A DNA stretch of 49,017 nt from an uncultured Clostridia bacterium (GTDB lineage Bacteria; Bacillota; Clostridia; Oscillospirales; CAG-272): assembly GCA_945949385.1 (NCBI GenBank), contig CAMFEL010000002.1, positions 1-49,017 on the forward strand, given 5' to 3'. A program made the position numbers and the translations under genes. The number at the start of each line of letters is the position of its first letter. Positions within the stretch are counted from its first letter, which is position 1. Positions 1 through 7,302 of this stretch are shown one piece after another. The notes under the pieces are model-generated. The model was not told the origin of the DNA. It ran no database searches and saw only the letters and a program-made list of their open reading frames with translations.

Positions 1-89
1 GTCAGTACAGCATAGCTGACACGTTCCAACTTCAATTCCGGTCTTGAAAAGCAGGCATAATCGCCCCAGCCTTCAAGGGATATTGACAT
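1..89 (-). CDS. cas5c: Type I-C Cas5 (Cas5c/Cas5d), N-terminal fragment
   Basis: Only the first 29 codons lie in the window; the gene runs off the left edge. The translation contains GDYACFSRPELKLERVSY, which matches the opening strand of the type I-C Cas5 ferredoxin-like fold (family pattern WGDYA-F-RPE-K-ERVSY). In type I-C systems this protein processes the pre-crRNA and caps the 5' handle in Cascade. I chose the ATG at 89 because an AGGAG lies about 7 nt upstream; the in-frame ATG at 95 would sit almost on that site. The gene follows cas3 after a 76-nt gap that holds its own promoter. The family call rests on a short stretch, but the position right after cas3 is the usual type I-C order. 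cas8c, cas7, cas4, cas1, cas2 and the array are expected to the left and cannot be seen. Confidence 0.82.
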   Translation of the reverse strand, partial: MSISLEGWGDYACFSRPELKLERVSYAVL

Positions 90-111
90 AAGCATTCTCC
101 TTTCCTGTTGA

Positions 112-152
112 TATTTATATTATAATACATGCACAGGGACATAAATGGGACT
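112..152 (-). promoter_or_regulatory. Promoter and operator-like block of cas5
   Basis: On the minus strand a TATAAT -10 lies at 124-119. The block GTCCCATTTATG lies at 151-140, exactly 27 nt upstream of the -10, and has no good -35. The same arrangement recurs in front of cas3 at 2506-2474. Transcription would start near 112, giving a leader of about 23 nt to the cas5 ATG. The shared block is probably a regulator binding site; the regulator is unknown. Confidence 0.6.
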
Positions 153-165
153 TTATGGCTGAATT

Positions 166-2292
166 TCAGACAAATTCTGCTTTGCCGGACTCGCTTTTTA
201 ATGACAGACCGGTTGCCCTGCTATATAGGTTCATATTTGTCAGCACCGCACAGCTTTCCGTCAGAGGCATGACATCACCGGCACATACCAAAGCGCGATA
301 TTGCTGTTCAAAAACGCTGACGCCGTAATGTCCAACTCTGCGGTAATCCGATTTACTTGCTGTGCCGTCCAGAAGTCGTTGGCATATATCCTCACCCATA
401 TCAATCGGAATATATACGGTTGCGGATGTTTGATCTATAAGATGAAAATTCTCGGAAACGGTCTCAAATGGAAGCAAACAGCCGTTTATGCCGTTGCGCA
501 GAGCCTTGACCGCACCTGATTTATCGTTCATCTCTCCTACAAGGGATCTTAAAGCGTTAAAGTACCGTTCCATTGTTTCGGGATCTCCCGGGTCGCCGCC
601 GCCGCTGAGTGCTTCCCGCGCGGCACAAATATTGATTCTCTGCATAAGAGGGGGCGGGGTTTCCCCTTCAAAATATGTAACTGTACTGTCCTTGGCAGCT
701 CGTTTTCCCTCTCTGTTGCAGCGCCCTGCTGCCTGCGCCACAGAGTCCAGACCGGAAAGCTCGCGGTACACGGTCGGAAAGTCCACATCCACACCGGCTT
801 CTATCAGAGAAGTAGATACCACCCGGCAGGGAAGCCCTTCTTTAAGCCTACGGCGGATCGTATCCAGTACTGCTTTCCGGTGAGCAGGGAACATTAGGGT
901 GGACAAATGATAGCTTCCATCGGTCGGTAACATTTCAAAGATTTTTTGTGCGGATTTTCGTGTATTCACTATGCACAGCACCTGATTATGCCCGCTTAAT
1001 TCCGATGCAAGTGCTTCGTCGGACAGCTTATCTCCGCTGCGGTATGTTATCCTTCGGAATTTTTGAAAATAATCGGACACATGAGGGCAAATCTCTTTTA
1101 TCTGCAATTCAGGGCAGAATGACTGAAACAGATCGGCAAGCACCGGCTGCGTTGCGGTACACAGCACAACGGAAGAGCGAAAGTGGGATACCAGATTTGC
1201 AACTGCACCGATACAGGGCTTCAGGTGGCAGGTCGGAATCATCTGCGCTTCGTCAAAAATAATAACACTGTTTGCAATGTTATGCAGTTTGCGGCATTGG
1301 GACGGCTTGCAGGAATACAGCGATTCAAAGAACTGAACGGCAGTGGTAACAATCACCGGAGCGTCCCAGTTTTCCGTAGCCAGCCGCTGAAACAGATTGT
1401 TTTTGCCGGTTTCTTCTCCGTCATCCGTCAGGATTCCGCTGTGATGCTCTATTACATTATTCTCTCCCAGAATAGTACGGAAGATTTCGGCGTTCTGCTC
1501 AATAATAGATGTGTACGGTATCACATAAATAATGCGGTTCAGCTTGTTCTCTGATGCGTGCTTCAGTGCGAACGCCAGAGATGAAACTGTTTTTCCGCCG
1601 CCTGTCGGTACTGTGAGAGTATAGACTCCGCGTGGATTTGATGCGGCGTTCAGACATTGCGTCAGTATCTCGCACCGATTTTTGTTTATCTCCGATTTTG
1701 CCGGAAACCATGATTTAATATACGCATTAAGCTTTTCCGACAGGGTCTGTATATCATCATAGCCTCCGCGGCAAGCGGAACCCGTCATGAAGGCTTCGGT
1801 ATCCAGATAATCTGCATCAACAAGGCATGAATACATCATACGTGTCCATAGTGATACGGTGAAAAAGTCGTGGAAATCAGGCATTTTCCCCGGTGAGGGC
1901 AGCGTCCCGTCCCAATGGCAGGCAGGAATGCTCCCGTCCAATCCTTTTTTGAGCCTACCCACGCATGTAGGCGCACCGATGTAGTCTGCCTGCACATTAC
2001 CGAAATCCGGCAAGCCTCCGTGATGTCCGACAACACAGCATGCCATCAGGTCTTCCTGAAGCTTTGTACATTCCAATGCTCCGGCAGTTGCATGGTCTAC
2101 CTTCGGACCGCCTGCAAGACGCTTTTGAAACTCTTCGGAGCATTTTCCGATGTCATGGGCATATCCCAGAAAGAATCCTCGCTGTTCTTCATTAAACTGA
2201 GAGGCAAAAGCAGCACATAGCGCTGCGGTGCCGCTGAGATGAGCTTCAACGGTTTGAGATTTGCCATCCTCGCGAATATGAGCATAATACAT
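166..2292 (-). CDS. cas3: Type I-C CRISPR helicase-nuclease Cas3
   Basis: A 708-residue HD nuclease plus superfamily 2 helicase, the effector that Cascade recruits to unwind and shred target DNA. The HD domain is N-terminal: GYAHDIGK places H46-D47, with further histidines in VDHATAG (about 66) and VVGHHGG (about 90). The helicase core follows: Walker A VPTGGGKT at 228-235, a DEAQ form of the DEAD/H box at 347-350, TAT at 379-381, and motif VI QAAGRCNREG in the C-terminal half. Length and domain order are those of single-chain type I-C Cas3. The Shine-Dalgarno is poor (GGCGGA about 9 nt upstream). The first gene of the operon, it is followed by cas5 rather than by adaptation genes. No frameshift or lost catalytic motif was seen, so it appears functional. 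Confidence 0.95.
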   Translation of the reverse strand: MYYAHIREDGKSQTVEAHLSGTAALCAAFASQFNEEQRGFFLGYAHDIGKCSEEFQKRLAGGPKVDHATAGALECTKLQEDLMACCVVGHHGGLPDFGNVQADYIGAPTCVGRLKKGLDGSIPACHWDGTLPSPGKMPDFHDFFTVSLWTRMMYSCLVDADYLDTEAFMTGSACRGGYDDIQTLSEKLNAYIKSWFPAKSEINKNRCEILTQCLNAASNPRGVYTLTVPTGGGKTVSSLAFALKHASENKLNRIIYVIPYTSIIEQNAEIFRTILGENNVIEHHSGILTDDGEETGKNNLFQRLATENWDAPVIVTTAVQFFESLYSCKPSQCRKLHNIANSVIIFDEAQMIPTCHLKPCIGAVANLVSHFRSSVVLCTATQPVLADLFQSFCPELQIKEICPHVSDYFQKFRRITYRSGDKLSDEALASELSGHNQVLCIVNTRKSAQKIFEMLPTDGSYHLSTLMFPAHRKAVLDTIRRRLKEGLPCRVVSTSLIEAGVDVDFPTVYRELSGLDSVAQAAGRCNREGKRAAKDSTVTYFEGETPPPLMQRINICAAREALSGGGDPGDPETMERYFNALRSLVGEMNDKSGAVKALRNGINGCLLPFETVSENFHLIDQTSATVYIPIDMGEDICQRLLDGTASKSDYRRVGHYGVSVFEQQYRALVCAGDVMPLTESCAVLTNMNLYSRATGLSLKSESGKAEFV

Positions 2293-2464
2293 AAATAAAT
2301 CCGCCCGCGTAATATGTTAATGTTGCATAGATTACAGTTAAATTTTAACACTGAAATAGTCAAAATGCAATATATATGTAATAACCGATTGATTTCGCCA
2401 AAAATCGGGTGAGCTTTGTAACCGTATGTGCTTTGTAGCTACAGAATAAGTATTTTTGCTCCTG
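2293..2464 (-). other. Long AT-rich untranslated leader of cas3
   Basis: About 170 nt separate the predicted start of transcription near 2466 from the cas3 ATG. No convincing coding frame, terminator or CRISPR repeat is present here. Such a long leader is odd for a cas operon and may carry post-transcriptional control, but no strong hairpin is apparent by eye. Confidence 0.35.
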
Positions 2465-2507
2465 CTTTTCTTTATTGTAGCATATGGATAGTCCCATAAA
2501 TAGGACA
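2465..2507 (-). promoter_or_regulatory. Promoter and palindromic operator of cas3
   Basis: Minus strand: extended -10 TGCTACAAT (hexamer at 2479-2474). A palindrome covers 2490-2507, with GTCC and GGAC arms around an AT-rich 8-nt centre. The palindrome covers the place of the -35, which is otherwise poor (TATTTA). GTCC-ATTTATG sits 27 nt upstream of the -10, the same spacing as before cas5. Beyond it, 2508-2683 holds no supportable gene; a 71-codon frame across 2472-2687 lacks a ribosome binding site and recognisable protein character. Confidence 0.6.
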
Positions 2508-2683
2508 ATTACGGAAATTATATAAACTTTTCAGACTTTTTCTGCTTATTTCATTTTTGCGGCAAAAGGTATAAAAGGATATGAATCCGAATGCAATAGC
2601 ATTATGAATCGGCGTGTATTTTGCATAGGTAAGCTTTTTGTATTTCAACTCCTGTATTGTGCAAATGATTGCATATATGTGAT

Positions 2684-4480
2684 TCAAATTACATTCGTAA
2701 TATTTCTTATAAACTCCTGAACCCGGCTGAGACCTGAGGGCTTACAGCCTACAAGCCATGAGGCGCTGTATTCGGCAAGCCACGAGTCAAAATCTTTCTG
2801 CAGAGCGGCACCGTCGCAGAAGCCGGGCGCTTTGTTTACATAAAGATATTCTTTGTTCATAAGTGCAAGTCCTCTTGCGGCAAGAAGCAGGTCGGTTATT
2901 CTCCTGTCGTCGGAATCAAGAGATGTCAGTTCCCGGGTTGCCTGCCTGCACAGCTCAAGCGCATTTATACCGTCGTTGGGGTCATAGTCTTCTTCGTCGC
3001 TTAGTGTAAGCCTTGTTTCCTTTCCCTCCAGAGTATTGGCGCTGTGCCATATAACAAATCGGCTCCACGAGCAGGCAGAGGCGGCTTTGCTGAGCTTTCT
3101 CAATACATTTGCCATATTGTAATCCTTTATACCGTACATAAGCAGGGTGGCGCTTCTTTCAAAGGCTTCATCGGTAGGAGAGTCCGAATTCCAGCTTTTC
3201 TGTGCGCCGACAAGGGCGCCGTACAGATTACAGTTGAATGCGCAGATATGTCCGAAGTCTCCCCAGTTTGTATTGAGTACGCCAAGGGCACCGTATTTTT
3301 TGGCAAATGCAGAAAAATCGGATATGTTGCCCACGGATGTATCAATATCCTCAACAAAGTTATCCCAGCAGGAGGTGCCGGGACACACTATCTGAGTAAA
3401 GCCCAGATCATAGTAAAACTTCGGTATCCACTCATTGACCTGCTTGCGGTAGCACCAGTTGAGGATAACAGTATCCCCGGGCACACGCTTTTTTGCCGCT
3501 TCCGGTCTTGCCATACATTCGTCGCCCCACATCATGGGCGTTTTGCCGTGTGATTTTACTATTTCAATAAGCTTATCAAGATGGTAAAAATATGCCTCGC
3601 CCTTATCCTTGCCCTGATTTTTTCCGCTGCAAAGATCAAGAGTCTCGTCGCAGCAGATATTGAAATACTTTGAGCGGAACAGAGGTATGTACTGCTCCAG
3701 CATACTGCCTATGACCTGTATTGTTTTGGGATTGTATACATCAACGGTGTGATGCCATTGCCGCTCAAGCCAGTAGTTTCTTGTGATTTCATGCTGCCCC
3801 AGCTCGCAAATGTCGCAGTATCTGTCGCTTTGAAGCAGGGTGAAAAGATGTCCGAAGGTGGAGAGGGAGGGAACAAGGTCTATAAACCTGTCATGGCAGT
3901 AATCGTCAAGCTCCAGAATTTCCTCGGGGGTCAGGGCGTTTTCGGCAGTTGAAATGCCTTCCAGCTCCTTGAAGGTAAAGGCGTCCTCCACATAAAGCTG
4001 CAGAGAATTCATTTTGAAGTATGACAGCATATCCGCTATTTTTTTGAGGGTCTCAAGGCGGTTTACTCTGCCTCTGGATATGTCGTGATAAAAGCCTCTG
4101 TACACAAAATCGGGGGCGTCGTCTATTTGGCAGCAAGGGACAAAAAGACCGTTTGCACATATAAGCTGTCTCAGGGTTTGTATGCCGTAGAAAGCGCCTG
4201 CGGCACCGGAACCGCAGACAGTGATTCTGTCTTTTTCAACCGTGAGTTTGTAGCTCTCGCCGCCTTCGCCGTGAGTAACCACCACGGCGTGTTTATTTTG
4301 CCCGGAGGAGCTGATGGGGACATAAGAGTGTGTGAGCGCTTCAAGCTCTCTGCAAAGAGTTCGTGCCGCCTTCACTATTCTTTTGTCGGCGGCAGAGTCG
4401 ACGAAAACAGAAAGGTTTTTCGCTTCAAAGCAGCCTTCGTATTCTGCTGCCTGTCTCGGTGTTGGAATGACATTTTTCAT
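2684..4480 (-). CDS. Glycoside hydrolase family 20-like beta-N-acetylhexosaminidase
   Basis: A 598-residue protein with the GH20 plan. An N-terminal alpha/beta domain (about 1-120) ends in GAFYGIQTLRQL, the usual hinge, and is followed by a TIM barrel starting at YRGFYHDISRGR. The barrel holds the Asp-Glu pair D278-E279 in NICCDETLDL, where the family keeps its acid/base Glu and the Asp that orients the N-acetyl group for substrate-assisted cleavage. MMWGDE and LNTNWGDFGH fit later barrel strands. No signal peptide is visible, so it probably acts in the cytoplasm on imported amino sugars. I chose the ATG at 4480 because AAAGGA lies 8 nt upstream; a longer frame to 4537 has no such site. It stands alone, with no sugar transporter beside it, and no clear terminator follows. 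The exact substrate is unknown. Confidence 0.8.
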   Translation of the reverse strand: MKNVIPTPRQAAEYEGCFEAKNLSVFVDSAADKRIVKAARTLCRELEALTHSYVPISSSGQNKHAVVVTHGEGGESYKLTVEKDRITVCGSGAAGAFYGIQTLRQLICANGLFVPCCQIDDAPDFVYRGFYHDISRGRVNRLETLKKIADMLSYFKMNSLQLYVEDAFTFKELEGISTAENALTPEEILELDDYCHDRFIDLVPSLSTFGHLFTLLQSDRYCDICELGQHEITRNYWLERQWHHTVDVYNPKTIQVIGSMLEQYIPLFRSKYFNICCDETLDLCSGKNQGKDKGEAYFYHLDKLIEIVKSHGKTPMMWGDECMARPEAAKKRVPGDTVILNWCYRKQVNEWIPKFYYDLGFTQIVCPGTSCWDNFVEDIDTSVGNISDFSAFAKKYGALGVLNTNWGDFGHICAFNCNLYGALVGAQKSWNSDSPTDEAFERSATLLMYGIKDYNMANVLRKLSKAASACSWSRFVIWHSANTLEGKETRLTLSDEEDYDPNDGINALELCRQATRELTSLDSDDRRITDLLLAARGLALMNKEYLYVNKAPGFCDGAALQKDFDSWLAEYSASWLVGCKPSGLSRVQEFIRNITNVI

Positions 4481-4522
4481 AACTGTATCCTTTATTCGGG
4501 ACTTGCCCGTTACTTTATCCCG

Positions 4523-4584
4523 ATTATAACATATCAAATATAAAAATGTGGGTATTTCGGAAAAAATAAGAAAATTACCGAAAT
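4523..4584 (-). promoter_or_regulatory. Promoter of the hexosaminidase gene with an inverted repeat
   Basis: Minus strand extended -10 TGTTATAAT (hexamer at 4528-4523), about 43 nt before the start codon. Upstream, arms ATTTCGG (4554-4560) and CCGAAAT (4578-4584) form an inverted repeat with a 17-nt AT-rich centre, a possible operator. The -35 is poor, as is common with an extended -10. Confidence 0.45.
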
Positions 4585-4635
4585 TTTTCCCCGGTGGCTG
4601 TATATCAAGATTTTTGAGTGTTCGACAGAAAAAAC

Positions 4636-4665
4636 TTACTGTTTTGCGTGAAAATATGATATAAT
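4636..4665 (+). promoter_or_regulatory. Promoter of the phosphatase gene
   Basis: TATAAT at 4660-4665, with TTACTG at 4636-4641 about 18 nt upstream. It lies 40 nt before the chosen start codon and fires away from the divergent hexosaminidase gene. Confidence 0.5.
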
Positions 4666-4704
4666 CGTTTTACAGGCACTTACTGTATGGAAAGGGTGAG
4701 TATT

Positions 4705-5415
4705 ATGTCCGTATATGTAACCTCGGATCTGCACGGACTGGAGCTTTGCAAGTTGAAGGAATTGCTTGAAAAGGCGGGCTTCGGCGATGACGATTGGCTT
4801 TATATTTTGGGCGATGCGGTGGACAGGCAGAACGACGGCGGTGTTGAAATTCTGAAGTGGCTCCTTGAGCAGCCCAATGCTCAGCTTATTTTAGGCAATC
4901 ACGAGGCCATGCTTTTGTCATGCGAATTCCTTTTCGGTGAGATAACCGAGGAAAGAATTGAAGCGTTGGACAAAGAAAAGATGGGTCTTGTCATGACCTA
5001 TATGCAAAACGGCGGGGATGTTACGCTTGATGCTTTGAGAAAGCTGATGAGATCATCACCCGAAACCGTATCGTATATTATGGAATACCTGCACGATGCG
5101 CCGCTTTACGAAACGGTTTCTGCAGGCGGCAGGGATTTTCTGCTGGTACATTCCGGACTTGACAATTTTGATAAAAGCAGAAAGATCACGGACTACTCCC
5201 CCGATGAACTGCTTTGGGCGTGGCCGACGGCGGACGATGAGTATTATGACGGAATTGTAACCGTTTTCGGTCATACGCCTACCGTAAGCTACGGCAAAGA
5301 GCATAAAGGCAGAATACTACGCACAAGGACATGGATAGATGTAGATGTGGGCGTTCCTTACGGCAATTCTCCCGCACTGCTCCGACTTGACGATCTGGAG
5401 GAGATCTATCTGTGA
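4705..5415 (+). CDS. Calcineurin-like metallophosphoesterase (Ser/Thr phosphatase type)
   Basis: A 236-residue PPP-type phosphoesterase with the metal-binding motifs in order: DLHG near residue 9, GDAVDR near 46, GNHE near 74, LLVHSGLD in the C-terminal half and FGHTPT near 200. These residues bind two metal ions that activate water for phosphoester hydrolysis; related bacterial proteins act on phosphoproteins or diadenosine tetraphosphate. It is a soluble cytoplasmic protein without membrane segments. I chose the ATG at 4705 because a GGTGAG ribosome binding site sits just upstream; the ATG at 4687 lies inside that signal. It has its own promoter and is not clearly in an operon with the SCIFF locus downstream. 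The substrate cannot be told from sequence. Confidence 0.85.
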   Translation: MSVYVTSDLHGLELCKLKELLEKAGFGDDDWLYILGDAVDRQNDGGVEILKWLLEQPNAQLILGNHEAMLLSCEFLFGEITEERIEALDKEKMGLVMTYMQNGGDVTLDALRKLMRSSPETVSYIMEYLHDAPLYETVSAGGRDFLLVHSGLDNFDKSRKITDYSPDELLWAWPTADDEYYDGIVTVFGHTPTVSYGKEHKGRILRTRTWIDVDVGVPYGNSPALLRLDDLEEIYL

Positions 5416-5486
5416 GCACGGGCGATATGTTAAGCTTTTATATTATAAAAACTGAAAAGTTCATCACGAAAAGTGTGTGAATGTGA

Positions 5487-5515
5487 TTGACAAACACCGT
5501 GCCTTGTGGTAAAGT
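5487..5515 (+). promoter_or_regulatory. SigA-type promoter of the SCIFF peptide gene
   Basis: TTGACA at 5487-5492, a 17-nt spacer, then TAAAGT at 5510-5515. A strong Shine-Dalgarno (GGAAGGTGA) precedes the start codon at 5548. Confidence 0.65.
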
Positions 5516-5547
5516 ATACATATAGAATTTTTACGGAAGGTGATATT

Positions 5548-5700
5548 ATGGAACATATCAAGACTATCAAGACCCGCAATCTGTGCGACAGCGCTAAGAA
5601 CGGCGGCTGCGGTGAGTGCCAGACCTCCTGCCAGTCTGCCTGCAAGACCAGCTGCGGTATCGCAAACCAGAAGTGCGAGAGCGCAAAGAACAGCAAGTAA
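5548..5700 (+). CDS. scfA: SCIFF peptide (six-cysteine RiPP precursor)
   Basis: A 50-residue peptide opening MEHIKTIKTRNL and carrying the cysteine-rich core GECQTSCQSACKTSCG, the hallmark of the SCIFF ('six cysteines in forty-five') family that is nearly universal in Clostridia. The sequence has seven cysteines, one more than the classic six, through a Cys at position 13. The partner radical-SAM enzyme installs Cys-to-Thr thioether bonds in this family; the mature product's function is not known. The gene starts at the ATG at 5548, with GGAAGGTGA just upstream. It is followed within 15 nt by a strong terminator and then by the maturase gene, so the peptide should be made in excess of its enzyme. 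Confidence 0.95.
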   Translation: MEHIKTIKTRNLCDSAKNGGCGECQTSCQSACKTSCGIANQKCESAKNSK

Positions 5701-5714
5701 TATTGCGTATTGCA

Positions 5715-5744
5715 AAATGCCGCCGAAATCGGCGGCATTTTTTC
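5715..5744 (+). terminator. Intrinsic terminator between scfA and scfB
   Basis: Arms AAATGCCGCCGA (5715-5726) and TCGGCGGCATTT (5729-5740) are followed by a T run. It lies inside the two-gene unit, 32 nt before the maturase start codon. This suggests partial read-through that sets the peptide:enzyme ratio. Confidence 0.8.
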
Positions 5745-5776
5745 GTAAATATAAGTGCGATAAAGGAGATACAAAA

Positions 5777-7156
5777 ATGATTCATCAGTATAAGCTGGGC
5801 GGCTGCAATATTGTTCTGGATGTCTGCTCCGGTGCCGTTCACGCGGTGGATGATGTTGCCTACGATATTATCGGTATGTTTGAAAAGCATAGCCGCGAGG
5901 ACATACTTGAGGTTATGGAGAAAAAATACGCGGGAAGCGGAGATACTACCCGAAAAGATATTGAGGAGTGCTACGGTCAGGTCGAAGCGCTTCGGGACAG
6001 CGGACAGCTTTTTGCGCCCGACACCTTTGAAAATATGGCGGGAGAACTGAAGGAAAAGACCGCCGGAGTTGTGAAGGCTCTGTGCCTGCACATTGCCCAT
6101 ACCTGCAATCTGAACTGTTCCTACTGCTTTGCCAGTCAGGGTAAGTACCACGGAGAGCGGGCGGTCATGAGCTTTGAGGTGGGAAAGCGCGCCCTTGATT
6201 TTCTCGTTGAGAATTCCGGCAGCCGCCGCAATCTTGAGGTGGACTTTTTCGGCGGCGAGCCGCTGATGAATTTTCAGGTTGTCAAAGATCTGGTGGCATA
6301 TGCCCGCAGTATTGAAAAGGAAAAAGGGAAGAACTTCCGCTTTACACTGACCACCAACGGAATACTGATAGACGACGATGTTATTGAGTTTGCCAACAGG
6401 GAATGCAGCAATGTGGTACTGAGCCTTGACGGGCGTAAGGAAATCCATGACCGCTGCCGTGTGGATTACGCGGGCAACGGAAGCTGGGACAGGGTTGTCC
6501 CCAAATTTCAGAAGCTCGTCAAAGCAAGGGGCGGCAAAGACTACTATATGCGCGGCACCTTTACCCACGCAAACCCCGATTTTCTGAATGACATACGTCA
6601 AATGCTGGATCTGGGCCCCACGGAGCTTAGCACGGAGCCTGTGGTGTGTGCCGAGGGAGACCCGGCGGCGCTTACGGAGGAAGACCTGCCTATTGTATCG
6701 GAGCAGTATGAAAAGCTGGCGGAGCTGATGCTTCAGCGGGACAGAGAGGGCAGGCCCTTTACATTCTATCACTATATGATCGACCTTACGGGCGGCCCCT
6801 GTATCTACAAGCGCATATCCGGCTGCGGCAGCGGCACGGAATATATGGCGGTGACTCCCTGGGGAGATCTGTACCCCTGCCATCAGTTTGTGGGCGAGGA
6901 ACGGTTCTGCCTTGGCAATATATGGGACGGCGTCACAAATACCGAAGTCAGAAGCGAATTTGCAAGCTGCAACGTTTACGCCCATCCGGAATGCCGCGAC
7001 TGCTGGGCGCGGCTGTATTGCTCTGGCGGCTGTGCCGCCAACGCATACCATGCCACGGGCAGCGTCACCGGAGTGTACGAATACGGCTGCAAGCTGTTCC
7101 GCAAGCGTATGGAATGTGCCATTATGGTAGCTGTGGCGCGTGAACTGGGCGAATAA
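5777..7156 (+). CDS. scfB: SCIFF radical SAM maturase (thioether-forming)
   Basis: A 459-residue radical-SAM/SPASM protein. Residues 1-95 form a PqqD-like peptide-recognition region. The radical-SAM cluster motif is C110-x3-C114-x2-C117 in HTCNLNCSYCFAS, followed by the SAM-contact segment DFFGGEPL. The C-terminal part (from about 340) holds the many cysteines of a SPASM region, including the CGSGTEY, YPCHQF, RFCLGN and ECRDCWARLYCSGGC segments, which bind auxiliary [4Fe-4S] clusters. In this family the enzyme removes a hydrogen from a Thr alpha-carbon of the SCIFF peptide and joins it to a Cys. The start at 5777 is set by AAAGGAGAT. Adjacent to its substrate gene, as in other Clostridia. All key cysteines are present. 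Confidence 0.95.
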   Translation: MIHQYKLGGCNIVLDVCSGAVHAVDDVAYDIIGMFEKHSREDILEVMEKKYAGSGDTTRKDIEECYGQVEALRDSGQLFAPDTFENMAGELKEKTAGVVKALCLHIAHTCNLNCSYCFASQGKYHGERAVMSFEVGKRALDFLVENSGSRRNLEVDFFGGEPLMNFQVVKDLVAYARSIEKEKGKNFRFTLTTNGILIDDDVIEFANRECSNVVLSLDGRKEIHDRCRVDYAGNGSWDRVVPKFQKLVKARGGKDYYMRGTFTHANPDFLNDIRQMLDLGPTELSTEPVVCAEGDPAALTEEDLPIVSEQYEKLAELMLQRDREGRPFTFYHYMIDLTGGPCIYKRISGCGSGTEYMAVTPWGDLYPCHQFVGEERFCLGNIWDGVTNTEVRSEFASCNVYAHPECRDCWARLYCSGGCAANAYHATGSVTGVYEYGCKLFRKRMECAIMVAVARELGE

Positions 7157-7219
7157 GCTTTTAGTTTGAAAGCAAAACGAGGGCGATCGCAAGCAAGCTG
7201 TTTTTACCCATTTGTGTCT

Positions 7220-7262
7220 TGCCGCCGAAAAGAGGGCGGCAGGAAGCATAGCCTTTATGCTT
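7220..7262 (+). terminator. Two weak hairpins after scfB
   Basis: Hairpin one has TGCCGCC (7220-7226) paired with GGCGGCA (7235-7241). Hairpin two has AAGCATA (7244-7250) paired with TATGCTT (7256-7262). Neither has a proper T run, so termination may be inefficient and the decarboxylase may be partly co-transcribed. Confidence 0.3.
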
Positions 7263-7302
7263 TGAAAACTGCCATACATCAACGAAAGGCACGGTCATAA
7301 TT

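Noticed and set aside
1..2683. CRISPR array near cas3
   Set aside because: No direct repeats of 28-37 bp with regular spacing were found; type I-C arrays lie at the other end of the operon, outside this window.
2472..2687. 71-codon minus-strand frame upstream of cas3
   Set aside because: It covers the cas3 promoter, overlaps the end of the hexosaminidase gene, has no ribosome binding site and no protein-like pattern.
5594..7282. Long open frame on the minus strand opposite scfB (562 codons)
   Set aside because: It is antisense to a clear radical-SAM gene, with no ribosome binding site and no recognisable family. High GC in third codon positions of scfB explains its openness.
7157..7302. Possible tRNA or riboswitch before the decarboxylase gene
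   Set aside because: Only two small hairpins are present; there is no T-loop GTTCRA motif, CCA end or known riboswitch core.
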